From the NCBI GenBank assembly GCA_016342645.1, contig JAEINX010000036.1, positions 1 through 35,772 on the forward strand: a stretch of DNA of 35,772 nucleotides. The letters are read 5' to 3'. The translations under genes were made by a program, and so were the position numbers. The DNA comes from Bacteroidales bacterium. Lineage in GTDB: Bacteria; Bacteroidota; Bacteroidia; Bacteroidales; JAEINX01. Every line of letters begins with the position of its first letter. Within the stretch, counting starts at the first letter, position 1. A model generated the notes under the pieces. The model was not told the DNA's origin. It worked only from the letters and a program-made list of their open reading frames with translations, and searched no databases. Positions 1 through 6,623 of the stretch are shown one piece after another.

Positions 1-119
1 TTTGTGTATAGGTAGTATTACCTTTATTTTTTCATTACCCATCTGAAAAAGTACCTATATTTTCCAAATAGGCATGTAAAACGTACTTGCTTCTTATCCG
101 CTATTTTCATACATCGAAT

Positions 120-269
120 CTAAAGGGTTTTAAATTTTGTAAAATCGTTTTTCGAAAAATGTGGGTAAACCTCTGTAATCTTTTTTATTTTCAATGCCGC
201 ATAATCTGCAAAAGCAACAATATTTTCTGCAATTGCCTTAATAATTACTATTTTTTCGGGCTTACTCAA
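120..269 (-). CDS. possible small ORF, 49 aa, unknown
   Basis: I do not recognise this. On the minus strand an open frame starts at a TTG (269) and ends at TAG (120-122). The predicted peptide has a protein-like composition (KAIAENIVAFADYAALKIKK in the middle) with alternating charged and hydrophobic residues suggesting helix. Upstream, 302-309 reads TATATTTG on the minus strand, an exact Bacteroidota -7 box, with a TTG about 20 nt further upstream as a -33 element. The lack of an ATG and the position next to decaying genes mean it may be a fragment of an older gene. The rest of 1-468 shows no other coding signal. Confidence 0.25.
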   Translation of the reverse strand: MSKPEKIVIIKAIAENIVAFADYAALKIKKITEVYPHFSKNDFTKFKTL

Positions 270-468
270 GTCTTAGTTTTTTGTTTGTTTAATACAAAAA
301 GCAAATATAATACAAAGTTTATTTAGATTCAATATAAATTACAATTTGTAAAAAACTGAATATTTTGCAATATTTGCGTTAAAGCTTTCCGGTCTTTACG
401 TGAAATGGGGTTTTAGGCTAGACTCCATAATTATAAAAAATTATTTTATTACGGTGTACAAAAGCAAA

Positions 469-773
469 ATGTCGGACATCAAAGCCTTGGAAGATTATAC
501 CGAAATTCAATCCGATGAGCAATTGATTGAAAAACTATCATGCTTTAATATAACTGCAGAAGTTATAGCTAACGGGCTTTCGCTTCTTGAGGATGTTGAG
601 CCGCCAAATTTGAATACTATCGCGAAGAAGGTGAATCGCAGGAAGCAACCGTACAAAAAAATACCGATATTGAAATTATCAGAAGCTGGATGAACGAATT
701 TTTTGCCATTGCACGTATCGCACTTAACCCCCCCCAGCTTTTGGAAGCACTTGGCTTGCTTGTCAGATCGTAA
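469..773 (+). pseudogene. frameshifted helical protein, unknown function
   Basis: The reading frame from ATG 469 (MSDIKALEDYTEIQSDEQLI) runs in a protein-like way to about 610. Then the coding signal moves to another frame (EYYREEGESQEATVQ, then SWMNEFFAIARIALNPPQLL) and ends at TAA 771-773. One missing T in the aattt run near 606-610 explains the shift; restoring it gives about 101 acidic, helix-rich residues ending in EALGLLVRS. The C-terminus is reminiscent of a Bacteroidota family of roughly 200-residue uncharacterised helical proteins, so the N-terminal half may also be lost; this is from memory. Left alone, the first frame stops at 693. The frameshift is seen in sequence; family membership is uncertain. 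Confidence 0.5.
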
Positions 774-884
774 ACATGAGTTATGCCGGTTTGGCAATGG
801 TTAAATTGTTTTATTGTTAAACGGTTAAATGCCTAAGGTATATAAAATGATTAAGGCTGTAAGCAGTAACTTGTAATCCTCAAT

Positions 885-1019
885 TTTTCGCAAAAGTAAA
901 TCACTCTATTAAAAGTAAAAATTTAATGAAATATTTCAAAATACTCTTTAAAAACAAACTTCCTATTTCGCTTATAGCCTGTTAATTCAGATAATATTTC
1001 CAACTCCGTTAGTTTTTTA
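885..1019. repeat. Fic 3'-end repeat, copy A
   Basis: This covers the last codons of the fic pseudogene plus its 3' flank. Two blocks recur in the same orientation at 2531-2700: 885-921 matches 2531-2567 with one mismatch in 37, and 951-1019 matches 2632-2700 with four mismatches in 69. The spacer differs (29 nt here, 64 nt in copy B). The flank holds TACTTTTG on the minus strand (891-898), which fits a -7 promoter box. Confidence 0.8.
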
Positions 1020-2068
1020 ATTAATCTATTTGCTGTTGAAGGAGAAATATGCAAAAGTTCTGAAACTTGTTTTGAATCTGTAATTGGAATTTGAAATAAC
1101 TGTTTAATTAACTTTTGACCGTTTTCAATTTTACTACCGAGTTTTGGTAACCTGTTAGTTTCAACGTCATTATTTAATGCAATAATATTTTTAAATACTT
1201 GTATTGATGCTTTCGAGGTTTCTATGATTCCAACTAAAAAAAATTTTATCCATTGAGTTAAGTTACTTGTTAAACGAACAGTCATTAAGTTGTCATAGTA
1301 GTAAGCTTTGTTTTTCTCAAAAAAATCAGATAAGTAAAGAGATGGTTTTTTTAGTATATCATTGCTAACTAAATAAAGTGTTATTAGGAGTCTTCCTAAC
1401 CTACCATTTCCATCTAAGAAAGGATGTATTGTCTCAAATTGATAGTGGGCAATCGCAATTTTAATAAGGTGAGGAATATAAAACTCCTCGTCATTTAAAA
1501 ATTTTTCTAAATCACTCATTAATTCAGGTACTTCAGAATAATGAGGTGGAACAAACATTGCGTCTTTTAAAGTTGCACCTATCCAATTTGGGCTGGTTCT
1601 AAATTCACCGGGTATTTTATGTTTCCCCCTAACTCCGGAAAGGAGAGTCTTATGTGTGTTTTTGATTAGACGATTTGAAATAGGTAGTTTTTCTAATTCT
1701 TTTATGGAAGTGTTAATTGCTTTAATCTAGTTTTGAACTTCTGCCCAGTCATTTCTTTTTTCAGGCTTGATATCTTCTTCTTTCACTAAAGCTTCTTCCA
1801 TATTTGTTTTTGTTCCCTCAATTCTACTTGATGTGGTTGCCTCTTTTAGAATATGCATTGAAATGAAAAAATCGACATCTGGAATGATTTGAGAAAATGC
1901 ATTTAATTCACCGATTAATCTATTAGCCTCAGCAAGTAATTTATTAATTTCCGGAGTTGATATTATCTATTCATGATCTATTTTTTCAGGTAAAAAGGAC
2001 TTGTATTCTATTTGTTTTATGTATCTTCCAGATGTAAAATTTCTTAAATCCATAATTTTATATTTCAT
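923..2068 (-). pseudogene. Fic-family AMP-transferase with C-terminal winged helix, broken by two in-frame TAG codons
   Basis: Fic proteins usually transfer AMP from ATP to a hydroxyl on a target protein. Read from ATG 2068, the frame is continuous for about 381 codons except for TAG at codon 34 (1967-1969) and codon 114 (1727-1729). It carries the class II inhibitory motif (S/T)xxxE(G/N) as SSRIEG (Glu at codon 84), the catalytic motif HPFLDGNGRLGR (His at codon 215), and a C-terminal winged helix (KQVSELLHISPSTANRLIKK). Sequence around both stops is otherwise normal for the family, so these look like single-base nonsense mutations. The longest intact piece (ATG 1558 to 923, 211 aa) keeps the catalytic motif but loses the inhibitory helix and first core helix. 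A class II Fic identity is secure; loss of function is the likely reading. Confidence 0.85.
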
Positions 2069-2069
2069 G

Positions 2070-2122
2070 ATATTTGCAAATATACGTATTTATATTTTCA
2101 AAAAACCCGTTTTTTGAAAATA
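2070..2122 (-). promoter_or_regulatory. fic promoter with two palindromes (candidate operator)
   Basis: Just upstream of the fic ATG (2068), 2077-2084 reads TATATTTG on the minus strand, an exact -7 box, placing the transcript start only a few bases before the ATG (nearly leaderless). The box lies inside a perfect 14-bp palindrome, ATATTTGCAAATAT (2070-2083). A second perfect palindrome with 14-nt arms and a 2-nt spacer covers 2093-2122 (TATTTTCAAAAAAC, CC, GTTTTTTGAAAATA), where the -33 element would be. Dyads over both promoter elements suggest a repressor site. The gene's own winged-helix domain is one candidate ligand; that is inference. Confidence 0.5.
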
Positions 2123-2530
2123 AGAAGATTTATGATTTCATTTTTGAAATGTAACGATATCCCGATTATATGGTTTTCGTAATTGTGACTAACTTTAGAT
2201 TCGGGTATTGTTTTTAAATGCTTTGTACTATTATCTTATAAAAATTTGTTTTTTTTAACAAAGTTTATGTTGTAAAATTTTTTATATCTTATAGTTACAT
2301 GCATTAAAAATCAGTAAAACCATAATTATCATAATAAATCAGTGTACTATTTTTTGTTTGCAGCGAAGCTACGATATGTTTTTATATTCATTCATTTCTA
2401 AATAAAACGCCCCTATTTCTCTTAGTTTAAAAAATTAATCAAAATACGTGATATGAAAAATGTGGTGTTAACATCAATATACAGATAAATAAGGCATTAT
2501 CGCTGTAAACAACAACTATCAATCATTAAA
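2123..2530. other. non-coding stretch, no gene recognised
   Basis: About 400 AT-rich bases with stops in all frames. I see no RNA gene, terminator or recognisable remnant. It separates the fic pseudogene promoter from the second Fic remnant. Confidence 0.6.
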
Positions 2531-2700
2531 TTTTCGCAAAAGTAAATCACTCAATTAAAAGTAAAAACTTTAAGGTTTTATTTCACCAAAAGTATTCCAC
2601 GGTGAACAATCTCCGTAAAATCCTTCCATAAAAAACAAACTTCCTATTTCGCTTATAGCCTTTTGATTCAGATAATATTTCCAATTCCATTAGTTTTTTA
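2531..2700 (-). pseudogene. second Fic remnant (C-terminal winged-helix end), repeat copy B
   Basis: On the minus strand this reads KKLMELEILSESKGYKRNRK followed by FVF, almost the same as the C-terminus of the fic pseudogene (KKLTELEILSELTGYKRNRK). The bases match copy A at 65 of 69 in this block. The 3' flank (2531-2567) is also shared (36 of 37), but the spacer is about 35 nt longer. The rest of the gene is absent: past 2700 the sequence is unrelated. A short open stretch at about 2715-2768 on the plus strand (PELQNFLNDEYRLTNDDF) looks protein-like but is closed by stops and is probably another fragment. The remnant points to an ancestral tandem pair or duplication of Fic genes. Confidence 0.7.
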
Positions 2701-2851
2701 TTTATTTATTTACACCCTGAATTGCAGAATTTTCTGAATGATGAATATCGATTAACGAATGATGATTTTTGAAGTAATTAAATTCAGAACATTTGAGGTG
2801 TTCATTAAAAAATTAGGCTTATGATCCATACAATATGAAAAGCAAGTAAAT

Positions 2852-3358
2852 TTAAATGTTTTTCAAATTAGTTAGAATATTGCTAAGAATTTCGTTTGAA
2901 CAATCAATGCTAAAATTTTTAAGTTTCTCAAAAACTAATTTTTTCTTGATTTCTTTCTTTTTATCTGATTTAATTATTCCAATAATTTCTTTAAATTGAG
3001 AGCCTTTTAATTCGTCTTGCAGGGAGGAAATTATAGAATCGTAAATTTCAGAAGTTTCAACACTTATTTCTTTATCTGGTAAACCGAAAGTTTCAATTTC
3101 GCTAATTGAAGCTTTTAAAATTTCTTCTCCAAGTTTTTTACAGGTTTCCATATAGGATGAACTTCCTGATGTATCGCGTAATGCCCAGCTACTATAATCA
3201 TATTCAATACTCTCAATCTGTTTTATTTTTGGGGATTTATCTCCAAAAATGCGTGCTAATATAACTATTGAATATTTTTTCCATGCCTCCAAATCGAAAT
3301 CTTTTGCGGAAAGTTTTTCAATTTGATTATTTAATACTTCAATTTCTTTTGATGACAT
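2852..3358 (-). CDS. uncharacterised acidic helical protein, 168 aa
   Basis: I do not recognise this with confidence. It starts at ATG 3358 (MSSKEIEVLNNQIEKLSAKD) and ends at TAA. It has no signal peptide or membrane segment. The N-terminal part (FDLEAWKKYSIVILARIFGD, then SPKIKQIESIEYDYSSWALR) resembles N-terminal modules of unknown function that I recall from Bacteroidota accessory proteins. The middle is acidic, and a basic stretch near residue 130 (SDKKKEIKKKLVFEKL) is followed by a helical tail. It lies between the Fic remnants and two exported-protein genes, on the same strand as all of them. An accessory or stress-related cytosolic role is possible from position only. Confidence 0.6.
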   Translation of the reverse strand: MSSKEIEVLNNQIEKLSAKDFDLEAWKKYSIVILARIFGDKSPKIKQIESIEYDYSSWALRDTSGSSSYMETCKKLGEEILKASISEIETFGLPDKEISVETSEIYDSIISSLQDELKGSQFKEIIGIIKSDKKKEIKKKLVFEKLKNFSIDCSNEILSNILTNLKNI

Positions 3359-3430
3359 AATTTAATTTTTTAATTTTCTTTTTTTTGAAAAGTAATTCAC
3401 TTCTTTGATCTCAAAATTATCTGATATTCA

Positions 3431-4366
3431 TTATTCTGAATTTTTTATAAAACGGATAGAAGTAGAATACTCTTTATCCATAATGTGCCTGTCAACACCT
3501 CCTCTATTCATAGTAAATAAGCGAACCCAATATTTTTCTTCATTTTCTACTTTACTTGAAGTCCAAAAACGTGTTTCATAACCTATATGGCCAAACTTAC
3601 CCATCCTTTCATTATGATAACCTGATGGTAAAACTTCGAATCCTGTACCTCCTTCATACCATAAATTGTATCCAATACTATTACCTCTAAATCCGGTTTT
3701 ATCTATTTCAGAGCTTGGTAATCCTAAAAACAACTCAAGTGTTTTCCAATCATCATCTGTAGGAAAATGCCAGCCTTCGGGGGTAGCTTCCATGGCTGCC
3801 TCCCATGTATATAGTTTTCCCCTTTCTGCACAAAATGTCTCCTCATGCAAATAGCAACATGATCCTGATTCAGTTTCATAATTAAAATTTTCAGCCATCC
3901 ACCATTGATTACCGATTTTCACAGTCTTATATTTTTGTCCATCTCGTGAATCGGTAAATGATGAAGTTTCATTTGGAATCATAATAGTAAAAAATGAATT
4001 ACTCTGATCCGAGAAATTTTCATCATCCACATTTGATATCTTTATTTTATAATCGTTACTATTGTCAATACTTTCAGGAATATTCCACAAATATTCACCT
4101 GAATTATCGGTTGAATTAATAATTGTCTTAACTTTTTCACCGGATTTATATAACTCAATTTTTACTGACAAGGCATCATTATCAAACCACTTAATATTAT
4201 ATTCATTCCCTTTTAAAAGCCATTCACCTCCATTTGGAAATATTAGACTACATTCCTGTTTTTCAATCGAATCTTTTTTACAGGAAGAAATGAGAATTAC
4301 TAATAAAATATAAAAGAATGTTTTAAATATACCAATTTTAGAAAAAGTTTCTTTCATAATATTCAT
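3431..4366 (-). CDS. FISUMP-domain lipoprotein with Kre9/KNH-like N-terminal domain
   Basis: An exported lipoprotein of unknown function. From ATG 4366 the N-terminus is a lipoprotein signal ending at ISSC (Cys 29) followed by KKDS. Residues about 35-130 look like the Ser/Thr-rich Kre9/KNH beta-sandwich (FPNGGEWLLKGNEYNIKWF, then SGEYLWNIPES). Residues about 137-309 are a FISUMP domain (Fibrobacter succinogenes major paralogous domain): DGQKYKTVKIGNQWWMAENF, WHFPTDDDWKTLE, a GG-containing turn, and RFWTSSKVENEEKYWVRLF. The open frame extends upstream to a TTG (4393); ATG 4366 or 4357 give a better signal peptide. It follows the next gene upstream closely and is probably co-transcribed with it. 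Its job is unknown; FISUMP proteins are usually cell-surface. Confidence 0.8.
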   Translation of the reverse strand: MNIMKETFSKIGIFKTFFYILLVILISSCKKDSIEKQECSLIFPNGGEWLLKGNEYNIKWFDNDALSVKIELYKSGEKVKTIINSTDNSGEYLWNIPESIDNSNDYKIKISNVDDENFSDQSNSFFTIMIPNETSSFTDSRDGQKYKTVKIGNQWWMAENFNYETESGSCCYLHEETFCAERGKLYTWEAAMEATPEGWHFPTDDDWKTLELFLGLPSSEIDKTGFRGNSIGYNLWYEGGTGFEVLPSGYHNERMGKFGHIGYETRFWTSSKVENEEKYWVRLFTMNRGGVDRHIMDKEYSTSIRFIKNSE

Positions 4367-4394
4367 TATTTGCGCTTTATAAATATTTCTCAAA

Positions 4395-4928
4395 TTATCG
4401 GCGTTTTTGCAGAATATCGAAAATGACCATTAATTTCACTTCCGGTTCAATATTCTTGATTTTAATATCAGGAAAATCGTTCAAATTAATTTCCGTTTCA
4501 AAAACAACATTTCTGTTTTTTATAACCCTATCGTAAGTAATAAAAATGTTAAATTCTTTTTCCATATTCTCATTGTTGCTTTCAAAAGTTAGCAAAGAAG
4601 TGTAATTCTGCTTATCGTGAACATTGTAAAATAAATCATCCGGCGGAACATTACCGGTAATTTTCAAATGATCGTTATAAACCACATTTAGAGGCGGTAA
4701 ACTGTCAACAGAATGAAGGCTCCCAATCCCAACGACAATATTTATGTCGCCTTCGTCGGTAATATTTATTGAAACGTCATTTGTCAAATAAGTTATTTCC
4801 TTATTGTTTTTTTCGCCAATAATTTGGAATAATGGAGATTGGATTAAGTGCATATTCTGTGAATAAGCATTAAGGCAGAGGAGAAATAAAAATATTGTAA
4901 AAATTGATTTTGTTTGATTATTTTTCAT
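4395..4928 (-). CDS. exported protein of unknown function, 177 aa
   Basis: I do not recognise a family. Residues 1-24 form a signal peptide (hydrophobic FTIFLFLLCLNAYSQ, cleavage after SQ-like residues typical of Bacteroidota). The mature part is beta-rich with alternating hydrophobics (DEGDINIVVGIGSL, EFNIFITYDRVIK, NVVFETEINL) and ends in QKRR. There are no cysteines in the mature part and no sorting domain, so a periplasmic or outer-membrane-associated beta protein is likely. Its stop is 26 nt before the FISUMP lipoprotein ATG, suggesting a two-gene operon. A -7 box sits at 4979-4986. Confidence 0.65.
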   Translation of the reverse strand: MKNNQTKSIFTIFLFLLCLNAYSQNMHLIQSPLFQIIGEKNNKEITYLTNDVSINITDEGDINIVVGIGSLHSVDSLPPLNVVYNDHLKITGNVPPDDLFYNVHDKQNYTSLLTFESNNENMEKEFNIFITYDRVIKNRNVVFETEINLNDFPDIKIKNIEPEVKLMVIFDILQKRR

Positions 4929-4978
4929 TCTTTATGTTTTACTTTGAAATACTTCCTTTTTTATGAATATTTTGTTTA

Positions 4979-4986
4979 CAAATTTA
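4979..4986 (-). promoter_or_regulatory. -7 box (TAAATTTG) upstream of exported protein
   Basis: Minus-strand TAAATTTG matches TAnnTTTG, about 50 nt before ATG 4928. The nearest TTTG upstream is 26 nt away, longer than usual, so the -33 is weak. Confidence 0.4.
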
Positions 4987-5047
4987 GTAAATTTTATGGA
5001 TTATTTAGTCCCCAAACTCTTTATCTCATCATTACAATTTATATCCT

Positions 5048-5055
5048 TAACTTTG
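5048..5055 (+). promoter_or_regulatory. -7 box (TAACTTTG) upstream of MBL-fold gene
   Basis: TAACTTTG matches the Bacteroidota -7 consensus exactly and lies 23 nt before ATG 5079, giving a short A-rich leader. No clear -33 TTTG is seen. Confidence 0.5.
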
Positions 5056-5078
5056 TAAAACAATTTTAAATTAAAAAA

Positions 5079-5975
5079 ATGAAATTATATTCTATAGAAA
5101 CCGGAAATTTAAAGCTTGACGGTGGTGCAATGTTTGGGGTTGTACCGAAATCGCTTTGGCAAAAAGTTTATCCGAGCGATGAAAATAATCTTTGCAACTG
5201 GGCGATGCGTTGCCTTTTGATTGTTGATGGCGACAGAAAAATTCTGATCGATAATGGCATTGGAGATAAGCAGAATGAGAAATTTCTAAGGCATTATTAT
5301 TTAAACGGTGATAACACTTTAGAAAAATCTCTCGCAAAATATGGATACACTCCCGATGACATTACCGACATGATTTTAACCCACTTGCATTTTGATCATT
5401 GTGGCGGGAGCATCAAATACAGCGAAGACAAAACAAAATATGAGCTTGCTTTTAAAAATGCAACTTATTGGGTAAGTAAACCACAGTATGAATGGGCAAT
5501 TCATCCAAACAGGAGAGAAGGTGCCTCCTACCTGAAAGAAAATATTATCCCGATTGAAGAAAGCGGGCATTTAAAACTTGTTGAGAGCGAGACGGAGATT
5601 TTACCAAATATTTTTGTCAGATTATTTAACGGACACACTGAAGGACAAATAATACCTGTAATTAAAGCAAACAATAAAACTTTTGCTTACATGGCCGATC
5701 TCTTACCTTCAACGGCTCATATTGCCATGCCATGGGTAATGGCCTACGACACAAAACCATTAATTACTTTTAAAGATAAAGAAAGATTTTACAAAGAAGC
5801 TCTTGAGGGAAATTATATTCTCTTTTTTGAACACGATATCTTTCATGAATGTTGCACAATTCATGAAACTGAAAAAGGTGTAAGAGTGAAAGAAACATTT
5901 AAGTTGGAAGATGTTTTTGGAGAATCAACAGGGGGCAACAGGGATCTAAGCCCCCGAAGTGAAATATGCCAATAA
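5079..5975 (+). CDS. MBL-fold metallo-hydrolase with repeat-derived C-terminal tail
   Basis: A cytosolic metallo-beta-lactamase-fold hydrolase; the substrate is not evident. The zinc motif is HLHFDHCGG at residues 102-110 (His102, His104, Asp106, His107). Later ligands are expected in FNGHTEGQ, YMADLLPS and FFEHDIFHE. At 298 aa it has normal length, except that the last ~16 residues (after LEDVFGE: STGGNRDLSPRSEICQ) are encoded by a G/C-rich inverted-repeat element unlike the AT-rich surroundings. The ancestral stop was probably near 5925 and the element appears to have replaced it. The -7 box is at 5048. No operon partner of clear function; the phosphatase/ppk pair starts 126 nt downstream, past the repeat. 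Confidence 0.85.
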   Translation: MKLYSIETGNLKLDGGAMFGVVPKSLWQKVYPSDENNLCNWAMRCLLIVDGDRKILIDNGIGDKQNEKFLRHYYLNGDNTLEKSLAKYGYTPDDITDMILTHLHFDHCGGSIKYSEDKTKYELAFKNATYWVSKPQYEWAIHPNRREGASYLKENIIPIEESGHLKLVESETEILPNIFVRLFNGHTEGQIIPVIKANNKTFAYMADLLPSTAHIAMPWVMAYDTKPLITFKDKERFYKEALEGNYILFFEHDIFHECCTIHETEKGVRVKETFKLEDVFGESTGGNRDLSPRSEICQ

Positions 5976-6025
5976 ACTATTAAAATTAACATACAAGGTT
6001 TGTAAAAAAATGGGGGCTTAGACCC
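5941..6025. repeat. G/C-rich inverted repeat at the 3' end of the MBL gene
   Basis: The arms are TCTAAGCCCCC at 5945-5955 and its exact reverse complement GGGGGCTTAGA at 6012-6022. They extend to GGG (5941-5943) and CCC (6023-6025) with one bulged A. The 56-nt interior is AT-rich. Extra G and C runs flank it (AGGGGGC before, AACCCCCACGG after). The composition stands out sharply. It could be a small mobile palindromic element or a long-loop terminator; the left arm is inside the CDS. Confidence 0.7.
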
Positions 6026-6101
6026 TAACCCCCACGGACATGTTTAGAAATTCAGGAGAATGCAAATGTTTAAAAAAATAGTAACAAAAAAGAATAAACC
6101 G

Positions 6102-6602
6102 ATGAAAACAATATTCATTGTCCGTCATGGGAAATCATCTTGGGATTTTCCCGAATTATCGGATAAAAAAAGGCCTTTATTAAAAAAAGGAATAAATAGA
6201 ACCAAGAAGATTGGAAAATATCTTTCTGATAATAATATTAAAGTTGATCTTATAATTTCCAGTCCTGCGGTTCGTGCATTTGAAACCGCGAGAATTATTG
6301 CAAAAGAAATTAATTATCCAAAAGAAAAAATTGAAATCAATAATAGTATTTATGAATCGAATGAAGAAAATATTTTAGTAATTATTGAAAGTCTTCCAAA
6401 TGAAATCAATTCTATTATGATTTTTGGACATAATCCGGCTTTTACATATTTTTCAAATTATTTCCTTGAAGATAAACTTGATTGGCTACCAACCTCTGGA
6501 ACAGTTTCTATTAGTTTTCAAACTGATGATTGGATGAAAATAGTATCGGCAAAAAGAAAAATTAACTTTGTTTTAACAAAAAGGTCATTTAATAATAACT
6601 AA
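6102..6602 (+). CDS. SixA-like histidine phosphatase
   Basis: A small histidine phosphatase-superfamily (RHG) enzyme, about 166 aa. The chosen start, ATG 6102, gives MKTIFIVRHGKSSWD with the catalytic RHG at residues 8-10; upstream in-frame ATGs at 6060 and 6066 would add a lysine-rich extension and are less likely. Further marks are SSPAVRAFETARIIA (second Arg) and MIFGHNPAF (second His). E. coli SixA removes phosphate from phosphohistidine on signalling proteins; the target here is unknown. It ends 21 nt before polyphosphate kinase, so the two are probably one transcript. That link suggests a job in phosphate or polyphosphate control, which is inference. Confidence 0.85.
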   Translation: MKTIFIVRHGKSSWDFPELSDKKRPLLKKGINRTKKIGKYLSDNNIKVDLIISSPAVRAFETARIIAKEINYPKEKIEINNSIYESNEENILVIIESLPNEINSIMIFGHNPAFTYFSNYFLEDKLDWLPTSGTVSISFQTDDWMKIVSAKRKINFVLTKRSFNNN

Positions 6603-6623
6603 ATTTGAGGTAAAATTTTATCA

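Noticed and set aside
87..326. 79-codon plus-strand frame at the left edge.
   Set aside because: Cys/Phe/Asn-rich translation with no family features; the opposite strand gives the more protein-like reading.
1727..1969. TAG recoding (readthrough or stop reassignment) in the fic gene, since both internal stops are TAG.
   Set aside because: The NuoE-like, NuoG/GltD fusion and large T9SS genes in this window all end in TAG, so TAG is an ordinary stop here; nonsense mutation is simpler.
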